Origin: Calonectria ilicicola
Taxonomy: Eukaryota > Ascomycota > Sordariomycetes > Hypocreales > Nectriaceae
Length of the DNA: 64,000 bases
NCBI GenBank assembly: GCA_020809705.1
Contig: CP085825.1
Coordinates: 4,774,001-4,838,000, forward strand
Direction: 5' to 3'
The position numbers were made by a program, and so were the translations under genes. Shown in pieces: positions 38,091-49,387 of this stretch. The first letter of the stretch is position 1. Each line of letters opens with the position of its first letter. The notes under the pieces were generated by a model. The model was not told where the DNA came from and made no database searches. It saw nothing but the letters and a program-made list of their open reading frames with translations.

Positions 38091-39926
38091 TTAGTGGAAC
38101 TGGTCCTCAGTCACACCCTTGCCCATGGCAGCGGTGGAGCTGATGCCGCCCGTCACCATCTTCTGCAGCTCGTCGACGTAAGAGGCGCCGCTCCACTTCT
38201 GGTGCTTGACGACGTCGACCTTGTGCTCCATCTCGGGCTCCTGGACCAGCTCGCCGTAGGCGCGCATGCCGACGGTGCTGTAAGCCTTTGCGAACTGGTC
38301 GCTGATGAGGGCCGTTGTGTGGAGACCGGCCAGAGTGATGAACTGCCAGCAGTAGCCCAGCGATGCCAGGCGACGGATGTACGTCTCCTGCTCGTCGCGG
38401 GGCATGGCCGTCTTCCAGTTGAACGAGGGCGACAGGTTGTAGGCGAGCTTCTGCTCGGGCCACACGGCGTGCACTCCGTCGGCGAACTCCTTGGCCTGGG
38501 CGTAGTCGGGTAGCTTGCTCTCCATCCAGATGGCGTCGGCGTAGGGTGCGTAGGCGATGGCACGGTTGATGGCGCAGTCGCAGCCGCCCTTGAGGCGGAA
38601 GTAGCCCTCGCGAGTGCGGGGAGCGTCCCAATCGAAGAAGATCTCGTGGCCTAGGATCTTGTGGGCGATGGCGCGGGCTTCGTTGTTGCTCTTGCCCTTG
38701 GCCGCGGCCTTGTACTCAGCTTTGAGGCTAGCCTTGCTGGGGAATGATCCCGAGTCAATGGCAGCGAGCACGGCGTCGTCGAAGCGCATCAGCTTGGCTG
38801 AGGTGATCCACTCGTCCTCGATGCGCTGGAGCTCGGCACCGACCTTGCCCTGGCGCTCAGCCAAGATCATGAGGTCATTGAGGGGCTGGAGGTTGGCGTT
38901 GGTGCTGCCCAAGATGAAGGCGTGGTCGCGGGGATCGATGGTGGTTGTGATGAGAGTTGCGGCTTCGGCGTCGGTACGGGCGATGGCGAGGAGGTCAGAG
39001 CCTATTTATATGTTAGAATGACAAGACATATATTGTTGTTGAAAAGGGAACACTCACCCATGATATCGGCCTGGGCACGGATAGCAACCAGACGGTTGAT
39101 GTGCTCACTGATAGGGACCAGGACCTTGCCGGCCATGTGACCACACTTCTTGGTTCCGGGTGCCTGATCCTCAATGTGAATACCAGCAGCTCCCTTCTCG
39201 ATGAAGAGCTTGGTGAGCTTCATGACGGCGGTAAGACCACCGTGACCGGTGTCGGCATCGGCGATGATGGGGCGGAGGTAGTCGACGTTCTGGAGGGCAG
39301 CACGCTCTGCTTTGGAAACACTCAGGCGCTCCTGGCGCTGCTTGCGGTCGTGGAAGAGCTGGGCCATGAAGAGGTGGCCGACTTTGTTGGGGACGGTGGT
39401 CTGGAAGAGGAATCTTCATGTCAGCCAAAATGTTCATTTTTCCTGTGTATAAGTGCGTGTAAGTGGACGAAGCTTACGTAGGGGTAATCAGCCAAATCGG
39501 GACCAGGCTCATCCGAGGCGGAAGCGGTCGACGAGGATTGCCAACCAGAGACGTAGACGGTGTCGAGGTACTTGGCCATCTGGGTAACCATGGTAGGTTC
39601 TAAGCAGCCGTAGGTGTAACTGGCATCACGGTTCTATTGTCTAGTGGTTAGCTTCAAGCTCACAACCAGCCTGGGAAACCGAAGGTGAGGCATACCTGGA
39701 ATCGGCCCTCGAGAATCTTCCACAGCTTCTTGGACTGAGAGTTGCTGGCGTAGTTGATGGGAAGGTATCCACGCTTGGAGACAATCTGCTCGGCGGTAAA
39801 GGGACGCTTGGTGTGTCGCCATCGTGACTCACTCCACCAGGCTTTCACCTCAGCGACCTCCTTGAGGAAGAGCTCATCCTCGAAGTCGGGGCTGATGGCG
39901 GGGTTCACCATGTTGCTTGCGGCCAT
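38091..39926 (-). CDS. Isocitrate lyase (glyoxylate cycle)
   Basis: Four exons (39926-39696, 39633-39478, 39400-39058, 39001-38091) encode 546 residues, the family length. The enzyme splits isocitrate into succinate and glyoxylate, letting the fungus grow on acetate, fatty acids and other C2 sources. The catalytic KKCGH (nucleophilic-base Cys) is in exon 3, within [12 protein letters not shown]. The metal/substrate loop ADADTGHGG and the C-terminal pattern [12 protein letters not shown] are intact. The long insertion before the ARAIA region marks the eukaryotic type. The C-terminus is EDQFH, without a PTS1 tripeptide, so any microbody import would use another signal. The start [10 protein letters not shown] matches fungal orthologues. 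Orthologues are glucose-repressed and SNF1-dependent; here SNF1 is the convergent neighbour. Confidence 0.98.
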
Positions 39927-39995
39927 GATGGGCAATTGGTTGTGTGTGAAGAGTTTGAGTATGTGTGAGGGAGTATGTGTGACTCAATTGAGGGG

Positions 39996-40020
39996 GAGAG
40001 GAGGAGGAGGAGGAGGAGGA
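39996..40020. repeat. GAG/CTC trinucleotide tract in the isocitrate lyase promoter
   Basis: Eight GAG/GGA units lie about 70-95 bp upstream of the isocitrate lyase ATG, giving a CTC-rich tract on the sense strand of the leader. Such CT tracts are common around fungal transcription starts. Confidence 0.75.
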
Positions 40021-42446
40021 TAGATGAAGAAGACGAGGGGGGAGGAGAGGTGTAAGTTGAGGGCCCGCGTATAAGTGAAGCTTCACGTGTCAGAGGATGA
40101 AGGGGCGGGATATAGAGTTTGGATGTATTAGATAGACAGATACAGATATCAGAAGCTTCATGGCCATGGTGGGCGAGGCTGGATATAAGTATAAGCCAGG
40201 CCGGGAATCCAAAGTCGAGTGGTGGATGGGCCAGTATTGCATCCATTCATCCATCCATCCCTCCGCGGCCAGACCGAACGAGCACCCGCGGCTCCCAAGA
40301 CGAGAGGCAGGGACCCCCAGTGGCGGGAGAGGGACCCATGATGGAGCAGTTCCCTGGGGTATGGGGAGAGGGAAAGGAGGGGGGCGTGTTTTTGGCTTCT
40401 CTCTAGTCGAAAAGAGGCTTGGGTTGGCTGATGGTGAAGGAGGAGGAGGAGGAGAGGTGACTGTGCTAACCTGAGAACTAGTATGGATGACCATGGCACG
40501 CACGCCCCTCCCCATATCCGCCACGCACCCACCGACCGGCCGCGGCTGACCGAAAAACAAGTCCGTGTGTGAGAAAGTGAGTGGGTGAATGTTTGAGAAT
40601 GATAGTAACAGGCTGGTGGTTTTTTGGGTCCTGGTGCTGTGTTATTATTCTCGGTTTTTTTATTTGCATTCTTTTGTGTTTTATTGTATCAAAGCCACCA
40701 CCGCCATTATCATGACTTGTATGTAACCGAATACCACATAGTTCTTTGCCAACACAAAAGAAAGAAGAAAAAAAAGACACCAGAAAATATCCCCCTAATG
40801 CATGTCTCCCCCTTGAGGCTACCATACGTAATGCATCATATCAGTAAGATGCAAATACAAGTCATATGCCAAATGCTCGGACTCATTCCGAGCTTGGGAA
40901 TGCATTCGAAACGGCCGTGTTCAAGCCCTTCCTCTTGACTCGCAGCTCTCCCATCCCATCCCATCAGCACGCGACTACGACTACGCCTACGCCTGCGTCC
41001 CTCTGCTTCACCTCGGAAGTAGTCCAGGTTTACCCACCCTAGCTGCCAACTTGTGGTCCACCCCTTTCCCTCTCACTACTTCTCTCCCTCTGCCTCGCCC
41101 GTCCCATTCGGCAGGCTATACCTGCACCTGACCCGGGCAGGGTCCGTCATGACAGGGCGGCTCCGGAGTACGTACCTCCGGATAGTCACCGAGAAGCAAG
41201 AAAGAAAAAAAAATAAGCGTCCTTGCGAGCCAATATGCTTTGCGGCCTCAAGCGTGCGGACTTGACGTCTCCGGCACTGCACCTACTACAACCTATCGTG
41301 GGTAAAAGAAGTTCCATTGGGCAACGACAAGGTGCTGCAGCTGTGCCAAACGCGGAGCCCATGCTCGCATGCCGCATGCATGCAGCGTTGCAAGGTACAG
41401 CACAGCAGCATCAGCACCAGCACATACAACCAGCCTGCATAGCTCGCTAGCTACAGGCTTGTGATTCCAAAAGACTTCTTGTTTTTCCCTGGCTTGACTC
41501 ATCTCCTTCATCCCCCCAAGTGGTCAAGCAAAGCCAAATCACACCGTGGAATGGATGGCACATGACGTCGTTCCTCTTCTGGTACCCTGTTCGGTTAAAA
41601 GGGACCTCCCAGACCCGCTTTCTTGGCTGGCCGAGGTGCTAGGGCAATACACCTCCGTCTCATTCAGCCTCCCACCTCTAGCTTAGTGTCATGATGCGGC
41701 TCACTCGTACTGCTGCCACCTGCTCTGCGCACCTCCTTAGGTACTCCGTCGCATCTCCGAGTCCTCTCCGAGCAAAGTCCCATCCCTCCCAGAAGGGAAC
41801 CAGAGTCTAAAAAAATCATAGCCAGCTTCATGGTGTTGTAGTTGCCGAGTAACTTGTACTATACATGTCCGGGAGCCGAAACCCCATGTCCGGAACTACA
41901 TGCACACCGTACATGATGCATCGAGATGTGCTACCCAATCTAGACAAATCTTGGAGACTGCTTCACCGTGGACTCACCGCGCTTTCACCTCTGATAGCTC
42001 CGCACTTTTTTTTTTTCTTTCAGAATTTCCCCTAGCTTGCGATGTTCATCGTTCTAGTTACTGCCCAAGTCATTCACTCTGCTTCCATTTTCACATGTAG
42101 ATTTTAGACTATCTTTAACAAGACCGAAAAAAAAAAATAATCGTTGCACCTGCGGTACCTCAATTGTACATGTCATCATCCACTTACTTACATTGCAGGT
42201 GCAATGCCAAATAGCATCGCATCATAACTCAAAAGAAAAAAAAAACACATTTCCCAAACCTCGGCCTTTGTCCGTCCAGTTCTCACTTCTCATCTTGAGC
42301 CCCCGTGCCCGTTCCCCAGGAAAACGGAACTTGCCCGAGTCCCGCCCGCGCCGGGGCAGCGGAGGTCTTTGGCATGTGAACCCACACCTGAGGATCCATT
42401 CCCCACGCCGCCTCCGTCGCCGGGTCCTTTACTGTTCAGAGTCATA

Positions 42447-42480
42447 GTCGCTGTCGCTGTCGCTGTCGCTGACGCTGACG
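42447..42480. repeat. GTCGCT/GACGCT hexanucleotide tandem repeat
   Basis: Four copies of GTCGCT are followed by GACGCT and a partial copy. On the minus strand one frame would read as Ser-Asp repeats ending at a stop, but no exon can be attached to it. Confidence 0.75.
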
Positions 42481-43534
42481 GATTGCTATGCTAACTGGCT
42501 GCAAAGCAGGGTGAGAAAGAAAAAGAAGAAAGAGAAAAAGAAGACAACAACCCAAAGCCTCTATCGCGGCATTCAGCCCCCCCCCCAGCTTGGAACTTCA
42601 ACCCTCGCCAAAATTTGTATTGTCCAAATCTGGACACCATGGTTCATGATTATGGCCATCTACCGTCGCATCGACTGGCGCAGCATCAAGCATCATGCAT
42701 ACAACATACAACAGGCACAATCCAACCTGATCGAGACCCAGATCCAATCCTGGGGTTGCCGCCTTCACCTCATGGGGCCCGTGAACCGTCGTCCCGCTTG
42801 CACCTCGGCATCCGCCCATCTGATGCCGAAGCGCTTCCATCCCCATGCCATCACCCACATTTCCATCCAATTTCTATTTCCCACTTGCTCCAAAAAAGAA
42901 AAACAATCATGCTCGTCATTGCATTTTCTGAGTTTGTCTCACATGCAGTTTCAGCTCCTTTTTGCTCGGCCATTTCCCGAGCCATGTCCGTATTAGCATG
43001 TACATCACATGTGCATCGTCAATCTGGGCGTTTCCATATCACCAGCCACCATGCACCAAGTACATACGCCCCGCCCCAGTTCACTCTTACAATGTCATGT
43101 GTTATTGGGCAATACAAACATTCTTCCTTCTTGCCCATGCCGTGCCTAGCCTAAGCATCGGCCATCATGTCGCCGCAAAGGCCCTCGGCTCGTGCAATCG
43201 AAATGCCCTTGTCATTCTGCTTTCTCGGCATATGCTAGGCACTCCACCCCATCTCCCCATCGTCATGACTCTTCATCAGCTGGGGGAAACACTCATCCCA
43301 TCTTTTACCTGCCAAATTCTCTTATGTAACCCAACGTCACTTCTTGTTCCTCGAGCCAAAGTCGTCAATCTCAACCTGATCGCAATACCAAAAACCCTCT
43401 TGTCCACGCACGAGTAAACCCCGACAAGACACCTGTTCATAAATCATCCTTGCCACAAACTGGCATCATTTGAGCATTCCCGCCTTCTCATGTGCGCCTC
43501 CATTCCATCCTGAGCACCACCATGATGCCTCAAC

Positions 43535-45920
43535 CTAAGCCACATTGAGTCCGGCTAACGCCTTCTCATTGTTCTGCTCAATGGCCTTGATCAAAGTTGG
43601 ATACGGTGTAAGCGTACCCAATGCACGTCGCATGTGCGCATTGACGATTTGCAGACCATACACGTAACTGGCATTCACCCAGCCGAACCTGTAATCCATA
43701 TTAGCTGCCTGCTTCGACGCTCTTCACATGTATTTTTTAGTTTCAAAACATACCCTTCTTTGGCAACACCCTTGAAGTCGAGTCCTTGGTTTCCATACTC
43801 CGCATCCACTCGGTGCGGATCAACTGGTCGAGTCACATCGTACTTCTCCACCACGACGCCGTTGAAGTCCACAAACGCCTTGGTGATCATGAAGAGCCAC
43901 TTGTACGCTAACCGCTCAGCCTCATCTGTAAAGCTGTACCTGAGGAGACCTGTCCAGGCCAACATTTGCTGTGGCGCCCAGCCATAGGGAAAGTCCCACT
44001 GTCGGTTGGGTCGTTCCAGTCCAATTGCTCCTCGTGACTTTTCAGTGCCGGATAGGAGACCACCATAAGCCTCGAACTTTGGGAGGCCCTTTCGGACCAT
44101 GTCAGCAGCCTGCTTGGGTGTTGCAATACCTGCCCATAGTGCCCAGAATGTAGTGCATGTCTCGTACGTGCAGCGCTCCTGCTTCGCCGTATTATAATCA
44201 AAAAACATGCCCTCTTCCTCGTCCCACATCAGCTTGTCCATAGTGAGCTTACGACGCTTGGCTCGCCTGTCCCAGACTGCCGATGAAAGAACTTCTCCAG
44301 GTGTGTAAGGGGTTCCTGCACAGAACTCTTCTGGCACAGCAAGCTTGTCATCAAAAACATTACGGATGGTTCGTGCAATGTCTGTTTCATACTTGAAAAG
44401 AAGCGAGTTGAGATCAATGGTGGCAATGTCGGCACAGATACCCTCCAATCGATAAGAAGTATCGTGTCCAGACTCTCGTACAGCGCGGTCATGCATGAAG
44501 TACTCGTCAAGCTCTGGCTCCTTCACCTCGCCATAGTTGTAGGCCCGGACAAATTCCTTGAACTCCATCTTGTGCTTATCTGTGTAGGGCTTGAGAATAT
44601 GCACAAAGTGAGTGGCTTCAGTCTCAGGGGGCACTCCGAGACCTTCCGGTCGGTATCTCGAGAGGCCTGTGACAGGATCTAACCGAGGTTCAGCGGTCCA
44701 CACACTATGGTATTCCTTGATGGCTGCGAGAATGGACCGTCGCAGAAATTCCTTTGAATCTGGCTCGTGCTTGATCTTCTCATACACACGCAGAGCCATG
44801 TCAGTCAGAAAAGGTGGCTGAGATCGGCAAAGATAGTATGAGCGAGTTGCGTTGAGAATCTTGCCGTAATGTTGAATGCAGAAGCAAAAGTTGAGGACCA
44901 TGGATTTGGCCAAGTCAACACGGTCGTTGACCAAGAGTCCCAGAGACTCCATGTAGCTATCCCATCCGTAGAGCTCGTTGAATCGACCGCCGGGGACGAC
45001 GAACGGCAAACCCCTGAGAGATGTTCCCGTGGGGCTCTTGGGATCATCAAACTCCTCCACCTCGACGGCCAGAAGGCCAGGCTTCTCGTTCATATCCCGG
45101 ACAAGCTCGGGAGTGATCTTTTCGGGCAAAAGCTGAACATCCAGACGCATTTCGGGCTTTTCCTCAGCTACTCGCTTGTAGTATTCGTACTGGCGAGGAG
45201 CTCCAATAGGAACATAGATTCGGGGGCGCGGGTCATCTGTCCAATCCTTGGGATCTCGAGCAGCAATATCAATGCTAGAGGCATCAATGCGTCTAGTCAA
45301 GCCCTCCCAGAAGTGATCACGAATCAGACGAGAAAGTCGATCAACTGGGTTCTCGTTGAGACGACCCTCGTCCAAGACAATTTGCTTCCTTCCATATTCT
45401 TTGGCCAATGTCAGCTCCTGGAGGAGGTTTGAGAGCATGTATGTTCCTCGGACGTCGAATCGATTGTAACCCTCAGACGCAGCTGTACGCAGAGAGATGA
45501 CCTTGGGGCCGTTGTCTTCGATCGTGATTTGCATATTGCCATCTGTGTCCTCTTGGGCCTTGAGGCCCTCAAGGGTAGGCTCGACTTGGATAAGGAATCG
45601 GCGGCCCTGTCGAGAATGTTCATCTGATTACAAGAGTTAGACTTGGTGAGTTGCGGGGTAATAGGCGGGATACATACCGTGGCTACCTCGACGAAAGGGT
45701 TCTCGTAGACCAATTCTTTCAAACTGCTTCATCAAGCTATTCTGGTAGGCGAGAGTCAGTCACAGCCTCGGGACGAGCACAGCTGCCAATTTACCTGAGA
45801 GTAGGTTCTCGTGCGAGGGCCAATGTTACGGTTGTGGCGTTCCTCGGAATAATACGTTTTGGCATCGTCGTAGACGCCGAACTCGTCGGACTCAGGGGGG
45901 TGGTTGGATGGTGTAGTCAT
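43535..45920 (-). CDS. Neutral trehalase (GH37, PKA-regulated)
   Basis: Four exons (45920-45795, 45741-45678, 45623-43754, 43688-43535) encode 737 residues. It hydrolyses cytosolic trehalose to two glucose units during germination and stress recovery. Splicing assembles the PKA site RRGSHD (Ser62) from exons 2 and 3, followed by the calcium-binding motif [14 protein letters not shown] (from Asp89); both mark the regulated neutral type and not the acid, secreted type. GH37 signature 1, [15 protein letters not shown], is near 274-288 and signature 2, [10 protein letters not shown], near 610. No signal peptide is present. Upstream on the minus strand is a CTTATATC element with C-rich, STRE-like CCCCT stretches (about 46235-46260). 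Regulation by the PKA subunit encoded at the other end of the window is likely in trans. Confidence 0.97.
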
Positions 45921-48049
45921 GGCGGTGGCGGCTTGGAGGTGATTGTCAAATGGCTAGTCAAAGTACAAGAAGAATGACGATCAATGACGATCAACAGCAG
46001 GCGGAAGTCGATAGATATAGCGGACGAGAAGGACAGAATAACGCAGGGGCACGGTGTTGTCTCGTATTATACCCCCGATAAGTTTTGCTTCAGATACAGC
46101 CAGAAGGAAGGGGAGGGCTCCGCTTGGTCAGAACGCAGAGGCTTTGGGTCACGAGGAGGGCAGAAGAAGCAAATATGAGCCCTGTAGAAGTCACTAAATA
46201 TGCAGGCTGGCAATGGGGCACGGGTGACAGACAGGGGGGGGAGGGAAAGGGGGATATAAGGTGAATGGCGGGGATGAGTAGAAGAAGCTGGGGAGGATAA
46301 TGGTGAGAGAAGTGGAAAGTGGCGGAGAGAGCTTGGGCCTGTGGAATGAAGCCAGGAGCCAGTCAACGGTCAGGGGAACAGTCTGACCAAACGGCCAGGG
46401 TGGGACAGTGAACTGAATGGGCGAAGCAGCCGGGGATACGGACCAATTGTCTTGAAATGTAATTGTTCGGTGAGATGGTGATAGATAGAAAAAAAACTGC
46501 GAATCTGCGGCCAGCGATTTGATGGTGGTGATTCGGGTTTGAATGGGTGTCATCCCCCCTCCCTCCTTGACGCAGGTGCTAGCTGCTTGACAACCTGTAC
46601 ATAACTCAGGTAGTGCATGATGATATAAGGGTCTCCACTCTCACCTGCTGCGGGGAGGCGCATCCCCCCACTTCAACTGTTGGGAGCTTTTTAGTGACCT
46701 CACCCGCTGAAAGCCTGCTGTAGCTGGCTGGAAACAGCAGCACTACCCACACCGAACTCCACTGGGGAGGATGTCATCCCGCGCTCTATCCCCAATGTAG
46801 CCCCAGGTAAGCGTTGCTGCAGGTGACCAAGGAGTGGCACACCACTGCAGAATTCAAAGAAACCTGATAGGAAAAGCAAAGAAGTATGTCAAAAGAAGAA
46901 TATATTTAAAAAATTTAAAACTGGTATGAAATTATTTTCTTTCATCTATTTAATTAATCATTTATCATCATAATTTATTGTGGGTTTTCTTACAGCTAAG
47001 TTGGGAGGGAAATTTGTGTGGTGTGCTCTGTATTCTGTCGTCACCAACGCGGCGTCCACACATGCCCGCCCACGGGTGCTCGGACAGGTGTGTCAGGACA
47101 CCTCCCTGTTTAGGTACCTCATCAGCCGATGCTTGGGGATGAGGATTGCCGGGCTTTGCCTTTGCAGCATGCTGCCGCAAGCCGTCATGTCCCCAGATCA
47201 TAACTAGATCCTGTTGCCAGGGAATAAATTCCAAACCCCCGATGCTGGAGTCTCAGTTGGCAACAGCTATTCGAGGCTATCACCGGAGACCACGGGGTTA
47301 ACAAAGATGTCTCGGACGCTCTTCACCGTGTGCTCACCTTTCTTTGACAAGCATTGAAACACATTTTGCGCCTGAGTCAAGGGGTAAGTGGTTCCATTGC
47401 CAGGGTGCCAGGATCCTTGTCTGATGAGGTTTTCTGCATCAAGGCGTGCGACTTCGGCTGCCGGTGAGAGGGTCTGTATGTTGTAATGATTCCACACCGA
47501 AAGCTTGATGTGGTCACCTTATCATGGTCGATTTTTCTCAAATGTCCTATTACGTATCAACAAGACGGGTTCCCCAACCGGCATTCCTTCAACAGAACCC
47601 CCATGGCCTCGTGACCTCCTTTCTTAGACAGGGGTTTTTTCTTGTATGAGAAAACGCCAAGCATCATAAATTCTTCAATATTCTCTATTGGGGTTTTTCC
47701 TCGTTCCGTGATGCCCAACACAAAACCAAAGTCCATGGATCAATCCAAATACAATGTCAATTAAATAATTTAGAGGGGGTATAATAATAAAAACTCATAT
47801 CTAATCAACCAAAGCTCCAACAAATGAATGATGCTGGAAATCTAAATCCATCGTATATATAGATAGTCACATGCATTGTTCTTTCGGGGTATTAATGCAA
47901 TCCAGACGACTCCAAGTCAACCCAATTTGGGTATTAGTCCTTGACGCCAACCAAAAGTCTGTTTCAAGCTCATCCCCAGCTTGGTTCACGTCCATCATAT
48001 GCCAAAGGGCTGATTACCGTGAAGGTCACATTTCCAGAATCCTGCCTCG
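45921..48049. other. Upstream region of neutral trehalase and 3' side of the Yippee gene
   Basis: About 2.1 kb. The first 600 bp is a C/T-rich (sense strand) leader and promoter with a TATA-like CTTATATC near 46252-46259. A strongly A/T-rich patch lies at 46885-46985. A 76-codon minus-strand ORF (47267-47497) has balanced composition but no recognised family and is not called as a gene. Confidence 0.45.
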
Positions 48050-48772
48050 CTAAGACTGGGTTCTGCGCGAGACCATGATGGTCCTCCTTCTTCCCACAGT
48101 CTCGGGATCCCAAGTTCCCGCAAATACATCCTCGCACTCTTCATCATCCTCTGAATCGAATTCAATTCTTTCTTCATCTTCATCTGTATTGATCTCGTCC
48201 TCGCCTGCGTTCATGCCTGGTGAAGCGTCCCCCCAGCTCCGATACGTCATGACCCGCTCTGTCTCGAGGATAAATTTGCCTACCTTGTACTTTTGCGACG
48301 GTTCCTTGGCATCAACATACTTCCAGCCCAGCTTGCTGCCGCATGTCCCGCAGGTTATGTCCGCAACAACGTGCCAGCCCGTGACTAGCTGCCGATTCTC
48401 GCTCTTTCCAACGCGAATGTTCAGCAGTGTCTGTGGGGCAGGAGGCGCTGGTGGCGAGACTAAATAGGCTCGCCCATATCTGCCGGTAAAACCTTTCGAG
48501 ACGATCTGGGATGCGAACGCAAGGTCGGCGGAACAAGTCGAGCATCGCAAGGAATCGGGGGCGGTGCGGGCCAGCCTCGGGCTGGTTGCTGCCTTTACTA
48601 GCGGAGCATCGCCTGGAGGTGAACTCGCCGGGGTTGTCGCCTCGGACGAGGCGGGCGAAAATGTTGATGAGGATGATACCGAGTGGCGACGGGGAAAGGG
48701 CAGTTTAAAGCTGGGGAGTAGGTAAATGGGAAAGATGGGCTTAGTAGCCGATATACCACTCTCACGAACCAT
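48050..48772 (-). CDS. Yippee-family zinc-binding protein
   Basis: A single exon encodes 240 residues. The Yippee/Mis18/cereblon-type fold is marked by two CxxC pairs: Cys77-Cys80 (RCSTCSADL) and Cys141-Cys144 (ITCGTCGSKLGWKY), which bind one zinc; the GRYGRAYL and GWHVVADITC segments between them are characteristic. Fungal relatives include yeast Moh1. The N-terminal 70 residues are Ser/Pro/Thr-rich and disordered, and the C-terminal 60 residues are very acidic (DEDEERIEFDSEDDEE) with a basic end. The molecular role is not established; animal family members act as adaptor or E3-ligase-associated proteins. No intron is needed and the ATG is the first of the frame. Confidence 0.9.
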   Translation of the reverse strand: MVRESGISATKPIFPIYLLPSFKLPFPRRHSVSSSSTFSPASSEATTPASSPPGDAPLVKAATSPRLARTAPDSLRCSTCSADLAFASQIVSKGFTGRYGRAYLVSPPAPPAPQTLLNIRVGKSENRQLVTGWHVVADITCGTCGSKLGWKYVDAKEPSQKYKVGKFILETERVMTYRSWGDASPGMNAGEDEINTDEDEERIEFDSEDDEECEDVFAGTWDPETVGRRRTIMVSRRTQS

Positions 48773-49387
48773 GCTGACAGTAGATAGTTACGTTAAATGT
48801 CTTTGTGCACCGGCTTTTGTGTCTGCAATCGTGCTTTGGAAGTGGGCGGGATGCCGATAAGCATATGACGGAAGAGGCTTCCACAGTCCCACCGGCCTCG
48901 CTGCCCTCGACTTTTGACTGGAACGAGTCGCTTGATGAGGCGCAAAGTTTGACGGGATTCAAGAGTCGACAAAGCAACACAAATACAAATGCAAAACGGT
49001 GCCTCAAGGGTAAGTCGAGGGGAGAAGTCCCAACTTTAGGGGACTGGCTATGTTTCGGTCCCGTCTTGTTCCGGATGATAACTAAGAAGTAGGTCACTTG
49101 GTCATCTGGCGCCAAGCTGGGCAGCGATCACCGGATGTTTCAAGGAGGGGCATCGCTGACTCTCTGGTGGCGGGGTGGCAGGGTACGTACCGCACACCCT
49201 GACCGCTCAAGCCGCTCACTGTAACCTCCCTGTATCTGGACGCAGGTCGGTGCTAGGATCAAAATCAATCATTTGGCATGTCATGATGAATGAAAGCAAC
49301 AATAAAGGGTCATGACAAGTGGCCGAGGTTGGCATTCATTCATTAATGCATATAATACATCCTGGGCATTTTCATAAGCCCATCTTA
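48773..49387. other. Short intergenic region upstream of the Yippee gene and 3' of DUG1
   Basis: About 600 bp. A 95-codon plus-strand ORF (48805-49092) shows no family resemblance and overlaps the likely Yippee promoter. Nothing else was recognised. Confidence 0.5.

Larger units (their letters stand above)
39927..43534. other. Upstream region of isocitrate lyase and 3' side of neutral trehalase
   Basis: About 3.6 kb without a recognised gene. The isocitrate lyase-proximal part has a GAG-repeat tract (39996-40020) and a CATC repeat near 40240-40262; its long purine/pyrimidine tracts are typical of a strongly regulated fungal promoter. A hexamer repeat stands at 42447-42480. Short ORFs on both strands have no family resemblance. 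Confidence 0.45.

Noticed and set aside
39631..39700. tRNA-like A-box (TCTAGTGGTTAG) in an isocitrate lyase intron
   Set aside because: No T-loop, acceptor stem or anticodon arm can be formed downstream, and the sequence is explained as intron acceptor and donor DNA.
42433..42500. Ser-Asp repeat ending in a stop on the minus strand, like an acidic C-terminus
   Set aside because: It comes from the hexamer microsatellite, and no upstream exon with coding character can be joined to it.
45678..45741. Suspected frameshift at neutral trehalase exon 2
   Set aside because: Careful recounting shows the CAG acceptor at 45742-45744 and exon 45741-45678 keep the frame through the RRGSHD site; the gene is intact.
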